DNA of 64,000 nucleotides from Microbispora catharanthi (GCF_006334915.2 NZ_VDMA02000010.1:186001-250000), one strand, 5' to 3'. Counted from the first letter of the stretch, positions 49,109 through 58,885 are shown. Notes: generated by a model not told the origin, from the letters alone. Numbers and translations: made by a program.

Positions 49109-51070
49109 TCAGCCGGAGGGCGTCCCGCCGGGCCGCCCGGTCTGTCCGTCCGCCTGCCGCGCGACGAGCGCCCCCTCGGCAGGGGACGCCGCGGGGGACG
49201 CCACGGGGGACGCCGCGGAGACCGGCTGGTCGAAGATGTCGATGTCGACCTCCTCGCCGCCGACCGTCAGCGTCTCCCAGGCTCCGCTCACCAGCAGGGT
49301 ACGCAGCGTCTCGCTCCGCAGTTCGCGCAGGTGCCGGATGAGGGTCGCGTCGTCGGGCATGCCGGGAACACGTGGTGACAGGCGGTCGCGGATCTGCCGC
49401 AGGCGCTCCATCAGGGCGTCGATGTCCGCTTCCCTGTCCGAGGCGGCGCGGCCCTCCTCGATGCCCTGGACGATCGTGTCCTTGATCGCCCGGGTGACTC
49501 CCTGCTCGTCGGTGGTCACCATCGCGTTCCACGCGCGGCTCTTGTGCCGATACTGCAGCATCGACATCGCCGCCTCGTGCCGTACGAAGTCGGCGTCCCG
49601 CAACGGCCTGCCGCGCCAGTTGCGGTTGAGCGACCGGGCCAGCGAGATGGCCGACGCCAGCCCGCTGTTGAGGCCCCGCCCCGGCCAGAAGTGGATCGCG
49701 TTGGCCGCGTCCCCCAGGAGGAACCCGTACGTCCCCGGGGTGGTCGAGGTGGGGGAGTACAACCGGGCGGTGAACCGCGGCCGCTGCACCATGTCCAGCC
49801 GGAAGGCGGTGACCGCGCTCACGTCGCCGTCGGCGACGCCGAAGAGCGCGAGCCCTTCCTTCGCCCGCCTCCACAGTGCCGAACCCCTGATCAGGGCGGG
49901 CAGGAACAGCGTGTGGTGGGTTGAGCAGTGGAAGTCCCCGTCCTCGGTGCGCTCCATCAGGCAGGGACTGGAGGCGACGCACTCCTCGAACACGTGCCGG
50001 ACGGGGTCGATGCCGACGACCTCCGCGGCCTCGTCGTCCGTGAGCCGCATGTTCAGGAAGCCCTCGCCGCGCAGGGAGTTCAGGAGGAACCGGTTCTGCG
50101 CCACGGTCAGCAGCACGATCGCCGGGTCGGGCAGGCTGGACTTCACCCGCAGCCCCAGCACCACGTCCTGCAGGTGCCGGCCGTCGAGCGAGAAGATCGA
50201 GTCGTCGGCCCGGCCGAATCTGTCGGTGAAGTGCTCGCGGGTCCGCGAGCGCCCTCCCTCGCAGATGGCGAGCACGTGCTCCTTGGCCACGGCGTCCTGG
50301 CGCTCCGCGGGGTCGAACAGCTCGGGCACCAGGCGGATGCGGCCGGACCTCTCGTTCGCCATCTCCAGCAGGGTGTCCTCGATGTAGGCGATCCGGATGT
50401 TCCGCGGGCGGTGGTCGCGGATCGAGTCCGGACCCGCCGGCCACATCTCGCTGTAGGACCCCTCGGTGAACAGCCGCGACTGGACGTCCTCCGGGAGGTT
50501 CAGATACTGGCGGCTCTGCACCGTCACGACCTGCTGCCGCCGGTTGTTGCCCTGCGTGGCGTTCTTCCACACGATCCGCGGCCCGTCCTCGGTCCAGCGG
50601 CCGTCGTAGATCGTGATGGCGACCCGGTGCCCCATGAGGTGTTCGAGGAGCAGGGCGAAGGCCAGCCCGACGGGCCCGCCGCCGGAGATGGTGACGTGCA
50701 GGACCTGCTCCGGTTCGACGTCAGGGAACGACCGGCGGAACCGTTGCATCAGGGAGGTGTCCATGACCGTCTCGGTGTCGTCGAACACCTCGAAGCGGAA
50801 CGTCTCCCCTCCGATGGCGATCGTGTCGCCGGGCCGGAGCACATGCGTGGTGACACGCCTGCCGTTGACCAGCGTCCCGTTGCTGCTGCCCCGGTCGAGC
50901 AGCACGTAGCCCTCGGCCTCGCGGCGCACCTCCGCGTGGAAGCGCGAGGCCCTCTCGCTCGTTATCACCACACTGTTGTCGCCTCTGCGACCGAAGGTGA
51001 TCGGCTTGTCGTCGATCGGGAAACGCTGACCGGCAAGTGGACCTTCATACCCGACGATCGCAGGTGGCAC
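49109..51070 (-). CDS. FHA domain fused to an FAD-dependent monooxygenase-like protein
   Basis: 653-aa fusion. Residues 12-95 are a complete FHA domain: ITFGRRGDNSVVI, ERASRFHAEVRRE, DRGSSNGTLVNGRRV, the phosphothreonine-binding Arg, Ser-His and Asn positions all present. Residues 120-540 carry a class A flavoprotein: dinucleotide fold VTISGGGPVGLAFALLLEHL (GxGxxG as GGGPVG), and the FAD-ribityl motif FLLGDAANAIHFWPGRGLNSGL near 450. The C-terminal 110 residues are helical then a disordered Ala/Gly/Pro tail. GTG 51070 with upstream GGGGG. Suggests an oxidation step recruited by Ser/Thr kinase signalling (inference). No kinase gene is near. Confidence 0.9.
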   Translation of the reverse strand: MPPAIVGYEGPLAGQRFPIDDKPITFGRRGDNSVVITSERASRFHAEVRREAEGYVLLDRGSSNGTLVNGRRVTTHVLRPGDTIAIGGETFRFEVFDDTETVMDTSLMQRFRRSFPDVEPEQVLHVTISGGGPVGLAFALLLEHLMGHRVAITIYDGRWTEDGPRIVWKNATQGNNRRQQVVTVQSRQYLNLPEDVQSRLFTEGSYSEMWPAGPDSIRDHRPRNIRIAYIEDTLLEMANERSGRIRLVPELFDPAERQDAVAKEHVLAICEGGRSRTREHFTDRFGRADDSIFSLDGRHLQDVVLGLRVKSSLPDPAIVLLTVAQNRFLLNSLRGEGFLNMRLTDDEAAEVVGIDPVRHVFEECVASSPCLMERTEDGDFHCSTHHTLFLPALIRGSALWRRAKEGLALFGVADGDVSAVTAFRLDMVQRPRFTARLYSPTSTTPGTYGFLLGDAANAIHFWPGRGLNSGLASAISLARSLNRNWRGRPLRDADFVRHEAAMSMLQYRHKSRAWNAMVTTDEQGVTRAIKDTIVQGIEEGRAASDREADIDALMERLRQIRDRLSPRVPGMPDDATLIRHLRELRSETLRTLLVSGAWETLTVGGEEVDIDIFDQPVSAASPVASPAASPAEGALVARQADGQTGRPGGTPSG

Positions 51071-51313
51071 CGGTCCGCCCCCTTTCCCTCGGAACCGCCG
51101 ATGCGATCATTAATCGTGACACGCTTCCCGTCTGCTGCAAAGCGCCGCAGTCAGGACAGGCAATCACCCTGCGCGAACGAGGCGGGGGCCGGCGTCCCAC
51201 GGACCCGCGGAGACGCGAGAAGTCCGGGCGTGGTCACCGACGCCCCGATCGGCCCGGCGTCGCTCGGTTCGGCGCCCTCCGCCCCTACTCCGCCGGGGTT
51301 CCATCCGATGTGC

Positions 51314-51982
51314 TCACCCGGTGACGAGGAAGCCGTTGTGGTCGCGGGCGACCCCGCCCGTGCGCTCGGCGATCGCGAGGGCGGCCCGCCGGGCGGCGGC
51401 CGGAACGTCCGTGCCGTAACCGCCGTCCGCGGACAGCTCGTACGTCACGTCGTCGGCGTCCCATTCGGTGACGAAGACCTCGATCGGGCTCTCGGCGCTG
51501 GTGAGCAGCGTCGTGCCGGCGTCGGTCACCGTCGTGACGGCCAGGCCGGGCACGTCGTCCGCGAGCAGGCCGATCACCTCGTCCACCGCGATGAGCCGCC
51601 CGCCGGTGACCTCGGCCAGGTCCTCCGGCGGCTCCTGGCACTCCGGGTGCTCCCGGCCGCCGAGCCGCTCGGCGAGGCCCCGCACGAGCAGGCTCGGGCG
51701 CGCGAAGTCGCCGCCCGCCTCGCTGTCGATGTTGCGCGCGAAGAACGCGGCCGCCCAGCCTGCCGGCAGGCCCGCCCTGGCCGCCAGCTCAGGGCTCAGC
51801 TCGATCGGCCCGCGCAGCTCCACGTTCTCGCCGATCTTGAAGCCCCGCCCGTACGGCCCGGCCTGCGGGTCGTGCAGCCGCACCGTCTCCAGCAGGGTCG
51901 CGGGATCGGGCGCGTACGGCAGCAGCAGCGTGGGCCCCTTGCGCAGTCGCCGGGCCGTGAGGAAGTCGGAGATCATACCCAT
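51314..51982 (-). CDS. Unknown cytoplasmic protein, 222 aa
   Basis: Acidic soluble protein starting MGMISDFLTARRLRKGPTLLLPYAPDPATLLETVRLHD. Mixed alpha/beta pattern with AVDEVIGLLADDVPGLAVTTVTDAG and EVFVTEWDADDVTYELSADGGYG near the C-terminus, ending RDHNGFLVTG. No TM, signal or motif known to me. Two in-frame starts, ATG 51982 and ATG 51976, are equally possible. It lies 243 nt upstream of the FHA-flavoprotein gene on the same strand; the space between holds no other gene. Confidence 0.8.
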   Translation of the reverse strand: MGMISDFLTARRLRKGPTLLLPYAPDPATLLETVRLHDPQAGPYGRGFKIGENVELRGPIELSPELAARAGLPAGWAAAFFARNIDSEAGGDFARPSLLVRGLAERLGGREHPECQEPPEDLAEVTGGRLIAVDEVIGLLADDVPGLAVTTVTDAGTTLLTSAESPIEVFVTEWDADDVTYELSADGGYGTDVPAAARRAALAIAERTGGVARDHNGFLVTG

Positions 51983-52056
51983 GCGGCCACTGTCCCGCCC
52001 GGCACTTGCGGCCGGCTTGGACTCCCCTGCTCGGACCCCCTGCGTGGACTCCGGTG

Positions 52057-52275
52057 CTATCGGGCGGCCGAGCCGCGGACCTGGAGGGAGGCCAGCAGCG
52101 CGGTGCTGGCCTGCGTGATCTCCTCGACCGCACGGTCGAACGCCTCGGCGTTGTGCGCGGCGGGCGCGCGGAAGCCGGAGATCTTGCGGACATACTGCAG
52201 GGCCGCCGCCCGGATGTCCTCCTCGGTCACCTCGTCGGTGAACGGCGGGCGCAGGGTCTTGATGCTTCGGCACAT
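52057..52275 (-). CDS. DUF2277 family protein
   Basis: 72-aa protein MCRSIKTLRPPFTDEVTEED..., with AALQYVRKISGFRAPAAHNAEAFDRAVEEI, the complete DUF2277 signature and normal length. Function unknown; the invariant Cys2 next to Arg suggests a metal or thiol role. CAGTAT 9 nt upstream of the ATG could be a leaderless -10. Confidence 0.92.
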   Translation of the reverse strand: MCRSIKTLRPPFTDEVTEEDIRAAALQYVRKISGFRAPAAHNAEAFDRAVEEITQASTALLASLQVRGSAAR

Positions 52276-52304
52276 GACCCCATACTGGCCGATCCGTGGC
52301 GCGG

Positions 52305-53039
52305 TCAGGAATGGAAGACGGCGGCGCCGAAGTCCTCGGCCACCTTGCGCAGCATCGCGGCGAGCTCCTCGCGGTCGACCGCGTCGATGCGCTCGGCCGG
52401 TCCGGACACCGACATCGCCGCGAAGGTCCGCCCGCCGTCGTGGACCGGCACGGCCATGCAGTGGACGCCGCTCTCCTCCTCGCCCAGGTCGAGCGCGTAC
52501 CCCCGGGCGCGCACCCGGCCGAGCTCCTCCAGCAGCTCGCCGACCGCCGTGATCGTCCGGTCCGTACGGCGGGGCAGCCCGGTGCGCAGGAACACCGCCT
52601 CCGCGTCGTCCCGCCCGGCCAGCAGGGCCTTGCCGACGGCCGTGCTGTGCGGCAGCACCCGGCGGCCGACCTCGGCGAACATCCGCAGCCTGCGCGGCGA
52701 GGGCACCTGGGCCACGTAGACGACGTAGTCGCCCTCCAGCACGGCGAGGTTGGCGGTCTCGCCGGACAGCTCGACCAGCCTCGCGAGGTAGGGCTCGGCC
52801 CAGACCGCGAGCATCCGCTCGGCCACGCCGCCGATCCGCACGAGCGCGCCGCCGAGGGCGTAGCGCCGGTCGGACTCCTGCCGGACGTACCCGCGGGCCA
52901 GCAGCGTCTGTAACAGCCGGTGGATCGTCCCGTACGGCAGGCCCGTCGTGGCGGCTATCTCCGACAGACCGGCCTGGCCGCCGTGCTCGGACAGTGCCTC
53001 GAGCACGTCCAGCGCCCGGTCGACGCTCTGCACGCTCAC
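52305..53039 (-). CDS. IclR-family transcriptional regulator of the glycolate/malate operon
   Basis: 244-aa regulator. N-terminal winged helix SVQSVDRALDVLEALSEHGG and ATTGLPYGTIHRLLQTLLARGYV, then the IclR effector domain with LPHSTAVGKALLAG, GYALDLGEEESGVHCMAVPV and DREELAAMLRKVAEDFG. Effectors of this family include glyoxylate and allantoin-type acids, apt for the genes upstream. GTG 53039 has SD GAGGAGG. It is the last gene of aceB-glcD-glcE-glcF-iclR, 28 nt after glcF, so it would be autoregulated with the operon. Confidence 0.92.
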   Translation of the reverse strand: MSVQSVDRALDVLEALSEHGGQAGLSEIAATTGLPYGTIHRLLQTLLARGYVRQESDRRYALGGALVRIGGVAERMLAVWAEPYLARLVELSGETANLAVLEGDYVVYVAQVPSPRRLRMFAEVGRRVLPHSTAVGKALLAGRDDAEAVFLRTGLPRRTDRTITAVGELLEELGRVRARGYALDLGEEESGVHCMAVPVHDGGRTFAAMSVSGPAERIDAVDREELAAMLRKVAEDFGAAVFHS

Positions 53040-53067
53040 CGCGTCCTCCTCTTCGGCGGTGTCATCC

Positions 53068-54318
53068 TCAATGCGGGGACCGTCCCAGCATGCCGGGTTC
53101 GAGGCCGCGCAGCGAGGCGTCGAGCACCTCGGCCGTGTGCGCGACCCGGATCTCCCCCTTGCCCGCCCTGCGGACCGAGGCCGCGATCTGCATCGTGCAT
53201 CCCGGGTTGGCCGACACCAGCAGGTCGGCGCCGGCGGCGAGCACGCGCTCGGCCTTGCGGTCGCCCAGCTGCCGGGCCGCCTCGGGCTGGAAGAGGTTGT
53301 AGGTGCCCGCCGATCCGCAGCAGATGGCGGACTCCTCGACCTCCCGCAGCTCCAGCTCCGGGATCGCGCGCAGCAGCTCGCGTGGCTGGGCGCGCACGCC
53401 CTGGGCGTGGGCCAGGTGGCAGGCGTCGTGGTAGGCGACCGTGACCGGCAGCGGGTGGCGCTCGGCGACAGGTCCCAGCTCGACCAGGAACTCCGCCAGG
53501 TCGCGGGTCCGCAGCGCCTCGGCACGGGCCGCCCAGGCGGGCTCGCCGGCCAGCACCTCGGCGTAGTCCTTCATGCTCGACCCGCAGCCCGCCGCGTTCA
53601 CCACCACGGCGTCCACGCCGGCCCGCTCGAAGGTGGCGATCGTGCGGCGGGCGAACCTGCGCGCCTCGGCCTCGCGGCCCGAGTGCAGCGACAGCGCCCC
53701 GCAGCAGCCCTGCCGGGGCGGGATCACCACGTCGCAGCCCTCCAGGGCGAGCACCCGGGCCGTCGCCGCGTTGACCCGCGGGAAGAACTCGCCCTGCACG
53801 CAGCCCGTGAGCAGCCCGACCCGCGCCCTGCGGCGTCGCCTCGCCCGCACCAGCGGCGGCAGCCGTACGGGCCGGGGGACGCCGGGCGCCAGTTCGGCCA
53901 TCGCGCCGAGGGAGGGGTGCACCTGTTCCAGGAACGGTTGCAGGCGCCTGCTCAGCCGCATGGGCAGCCGCATCGCCCGCAGCCTGCGCCGGTAGGGGAA
54001 CAGCGCGAACACCAGCGCGCGGATCGCGCGCTCGTCCGGGCGGCGCACGTGCTCGCGTTCGACGACCGCGCGGGTCTGCTCGATCAGGCGGTCGTACCGC
54101 ACGCCCGACGGGCACGCGGTGACGCATGCCATGCAGCCCAGGCAGGCGTCGAAGTGGCCGGCCATCGCATCGGTGAGCGGCGTGCCCTCGACGTGCTGCC
54201 CCATGAGGTGGATGCGCCCGCGCGGGGAGTCCATCTCCTCGCCCCACAGCACGTACGTCGGGCAGGTGGGCAGGCAGAACCCGCAGTGGACGCAGTCCCT
54301 GATCAGCTCGGGGTCCAT
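53068..54318 (-). CDS. glcF: Glycolate oxidase iron-sulfur subunit GlcF
   Basis: 416-aa Fe-S subunit. Two ferredoxin motifs: RDCVHCGFCLPTCPTYVLWGEEM and DACLGCMACVTACPSGVRYD (CxxCxxCxxxCP each). Two CCG domains: GLLTGCVQGEFFPRVN with QGCCGAL, and YHDACHLAHAQGVRAQP with SAICCGSAGTYNL. These pass electrons from the flavoprotein subunits to the quinone pool. ATG 54318 overlaps the glcE stop (TGATG), SD GGGAGG. Length agrees with GlcF. Confidence 0.95.
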   Translation of the reverse strand: MDPELIRDCVHCGFCLPTCPTYVLWGEEMDSPRGRIHLMGQHVEGTPLTDAMAGHFDACLGCMACVTACPSGVRYDRLIEQTRAVVEREHVRRPDERAIRALVFALFPYRRRLRAMRLPMRLSRRLQPFLEQVHPSLGAMAELAPGVPRPVRLPPLVRARRRRRARVGLLTGCVQGEFFPRVNAATARVLALEGCDVVIPPRQGCCGALSLHSGREAEARRFARRTIATFERAGVDAVVVNAAGCGSSMKDYAEVLAGEPAWAARAEALRTRDLAEFLVELGPVAERHPLPVTVAYHDACHLAHAQGVRAQPRELLRAIPELELREVEESAICCGSAGTYNLFQPEAARQLGDRKAERVLAAGADLLVSANPGCTMQIAASVRRAGKGEIRVAHTAEVLDASLRGLEPGMLGRSPH

Positions 54319-55673
54319 CAGATGCCTCCCAGGAAGCGGCCGGGGGAGAGCCGGCGATCGGGATCGAACCGCTCCTTGACCCGGCGCATCAGCGGCAGCG
54401 CGCCGACGCGTCCCCACCGGTCGAGGCGGCGCGCGGCCTCCGGGGGCGCGGCGAGCACGACGACCCGGCCCTCGCCGTCCGCCTCCATGTGGGCCCGCAG
54501 CTCGCCTGTGAAGGCGGCGACCCGGCCGGGCTCGGTGTCCGGCGGCAGGGCGACGTGGAAGACGTGCGAGGCCAAGGAGCCGCGCACCGCCGCGCGCACG
54601 CCCGCCTCACGGGCCGCCATGAAGGGACCGACGAAGCTGCCGGCCAGCCGGTAGGGGATGTTCCTGACCTCCAGCAGGATCTCCCCGCCGCCCGCGCCCC
54701 CGGTGCCGGGCGGCCCGTCCGGTACCGGCGGCTCGGGCAGGCGCCCCCACCACGGCGGCGGCTCCTCGGCCACCTGCGCGTCGCTCAGCCCACCGCCCAT
54801 CAGGGCGCACAGCGCCTTGGCGCGCTCGGCCGCGGCGGCGCCCTCGACCAGGACCGCAACCGTGCAGGGACTCTCCACGTCGGGCCAGTCCACCTCCACC
54901 GCGCTCGGCTCCAACGGCGACTCTGTGACCGCCGGGATCACCGCGCGCAGGGACGCCGCGACGTCCGTGGAGGTGGTGTCCAGCGTCTTGCCCTCGTACA
55001 CGTAGGGTTCGACGGTCTCCGTGACCGGGCGTTCCACCGTCGCCGTCACCCAGGCGCGGGCGGCGGGCAGGGGATGGAGGCGGAACGTCGCGTCCGCGAT
55101 GATCCCGAGAGTGCCGTACGAGCCGGTGAACAGCTTGCCGAGGTCATATCCGGCGACGTTCTTGACGACCTTCCCGCCCGACTTGGCGATCGTGCCGTCG
55201 GCGAGCACGACCGTGACGCCGATGAGCAGGTCGCGGGCCGTGCCGTGGCGGAACCTGCGCGGCCCGGCGATGCCGGTGGCCAGCAGCCCGCCGACCGTGG
55301 TGCCCGGCACGGGCACGTCGAGCGCGAGCTCCTGGCCGCCCTCGGCGAGAGTCCGCGCCAGCGCCTCCACGGTCACCCCGGCCTGCGCCCGGACGACCAG
55401 GTCGCCCGCCGTGTGTTCCGGCACCCGGTTCATGCAGCACAGGTCGACGAGCACGTCGCAACGGGAGGGCGGCGCGCCCCAGTGCAGCTTGGTGCCGCCG
55501 CCCGTCGCGACGGCGGCCAGGTCGTGCGCGGCGCACACCCGCATCACGGCCGCGATCTCCTCGGCGGACTCGGGCAGCGCCACCCAGCGCGGCCGCGCGC
55601 CCGCGACCTCGTCTCCGTCGCCGGCCGCGCGCACGGCCACGCCGGTCGCCTCCAGTGCGTCCCGCGCGTCCAT
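54318..55673 (-). CDS. glcE: Glycolate oxidase FAD-binding subunit GlcE
   Basis: 451-aa FAD_binding_4 protein. LPESAEEIAAVMRVC, AVATGGGTKLHWGAPP (FAD pyrophosphate loop), VPGTTVGGLLATGIAGPRRFRHG, KSGGKVVKNVAGYDLGKLFTGSYGTLG are GlcE signatures. The C-terminal half is shorter than in GlcD and includes a Pro/Gly-rich loop (PEPPVPDGPPGTGGAGGG). ATG 55673 overlaps the glcD stop (TGATG). Heterodimer partner of GlcD. Confidence 0.94.
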   Translation of the reverse strand: MDARDALEATGVAVRAAGDGDEVAGARPRWVALPESAEEIAAVMRVCAAHDLAAVATGGGTKLHWGAPPSRCDVLVDLCCMNRVPEHTAGDLVVRAQAGVTVEALARTLAEGGQELALDVPVPGTTVGGLLATGIAGPRRFRHGTARDLLIGVTVVLADGTIAKSGGKVVKNVAGYDLGKLFTGSYGTLGIIADATFRLHPLPAARAWVTATVERPVTETVEPYVYEGKTLDTTSTDVAASLRAVIPAVTESPLEPSAVEVDWPDVESPCTVAVLVEGAAAAERAKALCALMGGGLSDAQVAEEPPPWWGRLPEPPVPDGPPGTGGAGGGEILLEVRNIPYRLAGSFVGPFMAAREAGVRAAVRGSLASHVFHVALPPDTEPGRVAAFTGELRAHMEADGEGRVVVLAAPPEAARRLDRWGRVGALPLMRRVKERFDPDRRLSPGRFLGGI

Positions 55674-57124
55674 CAGAACTGCTCCGCCAGACCGGCCTCG
55701 ACCAGGGGATGGGCGCCCCTGCGCACTCCCGGCACCTCGCCGCACAGGCGGGGGGTGGGGAAGACCTTGCCCGGGTTGGCCAGCCCCCGGGGATCGAACG
55801 CGCACCGCACGAGTTGCATGGTGTCGAGGTCGTCCTCGGTGAACATCCGGGGCATGTAGCGGGCCTTGTCCACGCCGACGCCGTGCTCCCCGGTGATCGA
55901 CCCGCCGTGCTCGACGCACAGGTCGAGGATGCGCCCGCTGACGGCCTCGGCGCGCTCGGCCTCGCCGGGCACGGCGTCGTCGAACAGCACGAGGGGGTGG
56001 AGGTTGCCGTCGCCCGCGTGGAAGACGTTGGCCACGCGGATGCCGTACTCCTCCTGCAGCCGGTCGATCCCCGCGAGCACGCGCGGCAGCGCGGTCCGCG
56101 GCACCACCCCGTCCTGCACGATGTACGCCGGGCTGATCCGGCCCACGGCGGCGAACGCCGACTTGCGGCCCCTCCAGATGGCCGCCCGCTCCTCGGCGGA
56201 GGCGGCCACCCGGATCTCGAAGGCGCCGCTGTCACGGCAGATGCGCTCCACGGCCGCGAACTGGTGCTCCACCTCGGCATGCGGGCCGTCCAGCTCCATC
56301 ACCAGCACGGCTCCCGCCCCGGCGGGGTAGCGGCAGTGGACGGCGGCCTCGGCCGCCTCGATCGCCAGCGCGTCCATCATCTCGATGGCGGCGGGCACGA
56401 CGCCCGCAGCGATGATCGCCGACACCGCCCGCCCGCCGGCCTCGATGCCGGTGAAGGCGGCGAGCAGGGTCGTGACCGCCTCGGGTGCCCGCGACAGCCG
56501 TACGGTGATCTTGGTGGCGATGCCGAGCGTGCCCTCCGAGCCGATGAACGCGCCGAGCAGGTCGTAACCGGGGTCCATCGCCGACAGTTCGACGATGTCC
56601 CCGTCCGGCGTGACGATCTCGGCGGCGAGCACGTGGTTGACCGTGAAGCCGTACTTGAGGCAGTGCGCGCCGCCCGAATTCTCCGCCACGTTGCCGCCGA
56701 TCGAGCAGACCTGCTGGCTGGAGGGGTCGGGGGCGTAGTAGTACCCCCGGTCGCGGACCGCCTCCGTGATCGCCAGGTTCGTCACCCCGGGCTCTACAAC
56801 GGCCCGGCGGTTCGGGATGTCGATCTCCAGGATCCGCCGCATGCGGGAGGTGACGATCAGCACCCCGTCCGTGCGCGGGAGGGCGCCGCCCGACAGGCCG
56901 GTGCCCGACCCGCGGGCGACGAACGGCACGTCGTGCTCGCCGCACAGCCGCACGACCGCGGCGACCTGCTCGGCCGCCTCCGGCAGCACGACCACCCCGG
57001 GGGTCGCCCGGTGGTGGGTCAGCCCGTCGCACTCGTAGGTGCGCAGCCGCACGGGGTCGGTGACGACGGCGTCCGGCGGGAGCACGGCCGCCAGCCGCGC
57101 CGTCAGCCGTTCGAGCTCGGACAT
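55673..57124 (-). CDS. glcD: Glycolate oxidase catalytic subunit GlcD
   Basis: 483-aa FAD-linked oxidase. FAD site: VPFVARGSGTGLSGGALP, ITEAVRDRGYYYAPDPSSQ, SIGGNVAENSGGAHCLKYG, LLGAFIGSEGTLGIATKI. C-terminal substrate domain: VFHAGDGNLHPLVLFD and GSITGEHGVGVDKARYM with the metal/substrate His residues. Oxidises glycolate (or D-lactate; the families are hard to separate) to glyoxylate. Coupled downstream to glcE and 24 nt after aceB. The malate-synthase neighbour favours glycolate. Confidence 0.95.
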   Translation of the reverse strand: MSELERLTARLAAVLPPDAVVTDPVRLRTYECDGLTHHRATPGVVVLPEAAEQVAAVVRLCGEHDVPFVARGSGTGLSGGALPRTDGVLIVTSRMRRILEIDIPNRRAVVEPGVTNLAITEAVRDRGYYYAPDPSSQQVCSIGGNVAENSGGAHCLKYGFTVNHVLAAEIVTPDGDIVELSAMDPGYDLLGAFIGSEGTLGIATKITVRLSRAPEAVTTLLAAFTGIEAGGRAVSAIIAAGVVPAAIEMMDALAIEAAEAAVHCRYPAGAGAVLVMELDGPHAEVEHQFAAVERICRDSGAFEIRVAASAEERAAIWRGRKSAFAAVGRISPAYIVQDGVVPRTALPRVLAGIDRLQEEYGIRVANVFHAGDGNLHPLVLFDDAVPGEAERAEAVSGRILDLCVEHGGSITGEHGVGVDKARYMPRMFTEDDLDTMQLVRCAFDPRGLANPGKVFPTPRLCGEVPGVRRGAHPLVEAGLAEQF

Positions 57125-57148
57125 CGGCTCCCGCTTCCCCTCACATCG

Positions 57149-58738
57149 TCACGGCATCCGCTCGTACGCAGGAAGCGTAAGGAACTCCGCGAAGTCGTCG
57201 TCAAGGGCGACCTCCTTGAACAGCGCCGTGGCCTGCGCGTAGAGCTTCTCGTCGTAGCCCGGCTCGGCGGCGATCCCGGCCAGCTCCTCCTCGATGATCC
57301 GCTCGGCGAGCTCCCGTGTCACCACCGCGCCGGTGTCGGCGAGCGTGATGTCGTTGTGGATCCACTGCCAGACCTGCGAGCGGGAGATCTCGGCCGTCGC
57401 CGCGTCCTCCATCAGGTTGTGGATCGCCGCGGCGCCGTTGCCGCCCATCCAGGCCGCCAGGTAGCGCAGGCCGACGTCCACGTTGCCGCGCAGCCCGGTC
57501 TCGGTGATCTCGCCGGGGGTCTTGGACACCGACAGCAGGTCCTCGGCCGTGACGTGGACGTCCTCGCGCCGCCGGTCGAGCTGGTTGGGCCGGTCGCCGA
57601 GCACGCCGTCGAACACCTCGCGGCAGATCGGCACGAGGTCGGGGTGGGCCACCCAGGAGCCGTCGAAGCCGTCGCCCGACTCGCGGGTCTTGTCGGCCCG
57701 CACCTTCTCCAGCGCGACCTTGTTGACCTCGGGGTCGCGGCGGGAGGGGATGAAGGCCGCCATGCCGCCGATCGCGTGCGCGCCGCGCTTGTGGCAGGTG
57801 CGCACCAGCAGTTCGGTGTAGGCCCGCATGAACGGCGCGGTCATCGTCACCGCGTTGCGCTCGGGCAGCAGGAACTCCCGCCCCCGGGTGCGGAACTTCT
57901 TGATGACGCTGAACAGGTAGTCCCAGCGGCCGGCGTTGAGGCCCGCGGAGTGCTCGCGCAGCTCGTAGAGGATCTCCTCCATTTCGAACGCGGCCGGGTA
58001 GGTCTCGATGAGCACGGTCGCCCGGATCGTCCCCCGGGGGATGCCGAGCAGTTCCTGGGCCCGGACGAACACGTCGTTCCAGAGGCGCGCCTCCAGGTGC
58101 GACTCCATCTTCGGCAGGTAGAAGTACGGCCCGCGCCCCTTGCCGATCTGCCGCTGCGCGCAGTGGAAGAAGTAGAGGCCGAAGTCGAGCAGCGACCCGG
58201 ACATCCGCGCGCCGTCCACCAGGATGTGCTTTTCCGGCAGGTGCCAGCCGCGCGGGCGGACCACGATCGTGGCCAGCTCCTCGTCCGGGCGCAGCGCGTA
58301 CGTCTTGCCGCCGGACTCGAAGTCGATCGTACGGTCGAGGGCGTCGCGCAGGTTGAGCTGCCCGTTGACCGTGTTCTCCCAGGTCGGGGAGTTGGCGTCC
58401 TCGAAGTCGGCCAGCCAGACCTTGGCGCCGGAGTTGAGCGCGTTGATCGTCATCTTGCGGTCGACAGGACCGGTGATCTCGACCCGGCGGTCCTCCAGTC
58501 CCGGAGCGGGCGGGGCGACCCGCCACTCGGACTCGCGGACGTGGGCGGTCCCGGGAAGGAAATCGAGCATGCCGCCCGCGGACAGCTCCTCCTGCCGCGC
58601 CTGGCGCGCGGCGAGCAGTTCCCTGCGCCTGAGGTCGAACTCGCGCTGCAAGGTGGCCACGAAGCCGAGGGCCTCGGGAGTGAGGATCTCGTCGAACCGG
58701 TCCAGCAGGGGGCCTTTGATCTCGACGCCTTCCGTCAT
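57149..58738 (-). CDS. aceB: Malate synthase A
   Basis: 529-aa enzyme condensing glyoxylate with acetyl-CoA to malate. Signatures: [88 protein letters not shown] (catalytic acid region), [16 protein letters not shown]. Length is that of isoform A. There is no isocitrate lyase gene in the window, so here it serves glyoxylate made by GlcDEF. ATG 58738, first gene of the operon. Confidence 0.97.
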   Translation of the reverse strand: MTEGVEIKGPLLDRFDEILTPEALGFVATLQREFDLRRRELLAARQARQEELSAGGMLDFLPGTAHVRESEWRVAPPAPGLEDRRVEITGPVDRKMTINALNSGAKVWLADFEDANSPTWENTVNGQLNLRDALDRTIDFESGGKTYALRPDEELATIVVRPRGWHLPEKHILVDGARMSGSLLDFGLYFFHCAQRQIGKGRGPYFYLPKMESHLEARLWNDVFVRAQELLGIPRGTIRATVLIETYPAAFEMEEILYELREHSAGLNAGRWDYLFSVIKKFRTRGREFLLPERNAVTMTAPFMRAYTELLVRTCHKRGAHAIGGMAAFIPSRRDPEVNKVALEKVRADKTRESGDGFDGSWVAHPDLVPICREVFDGVLGDRPNQLDRRREDVHVTAEDLLSVSKTPGEITETGLRGNVDVGLRYLAAWMGGNGAAAIHNLMEDAATAEISRSQVWQWIHNDITLADTGAVVTRELAERIIEEELAGIAAEPGYDEKLYAQATALFKEVALDDDFAEFLTLPAYERMP

Positions 58739-58756
58739 TTTCCACCTTCCGGAAAA
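58738..58756. promoter_or_regulatory. Candidate operator of the aceB-glcDEF-iclR operon
   Basis: TTTTCC-N7-GGAAAA, overlapping the aceB start, with GAATC-GTG-GAATC just upstream (about 58764-58777). IclR proteins often bind short AT-flanked palindromes of this kind; the assignment is inference. Confidence 0.4.
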
Positions 58757-58885
58757 ATAGTTCTGAATCGTGGAATCGACGCTACTTCAGGGGAAGGCCG
58801 GGGGTCAACGCCAGGGCATTCCTCAGGGGGCGCTCGGGGGATTCCCTGATGGGAGACGCCGCACGCATGGCCGAAGATCGAGGAC

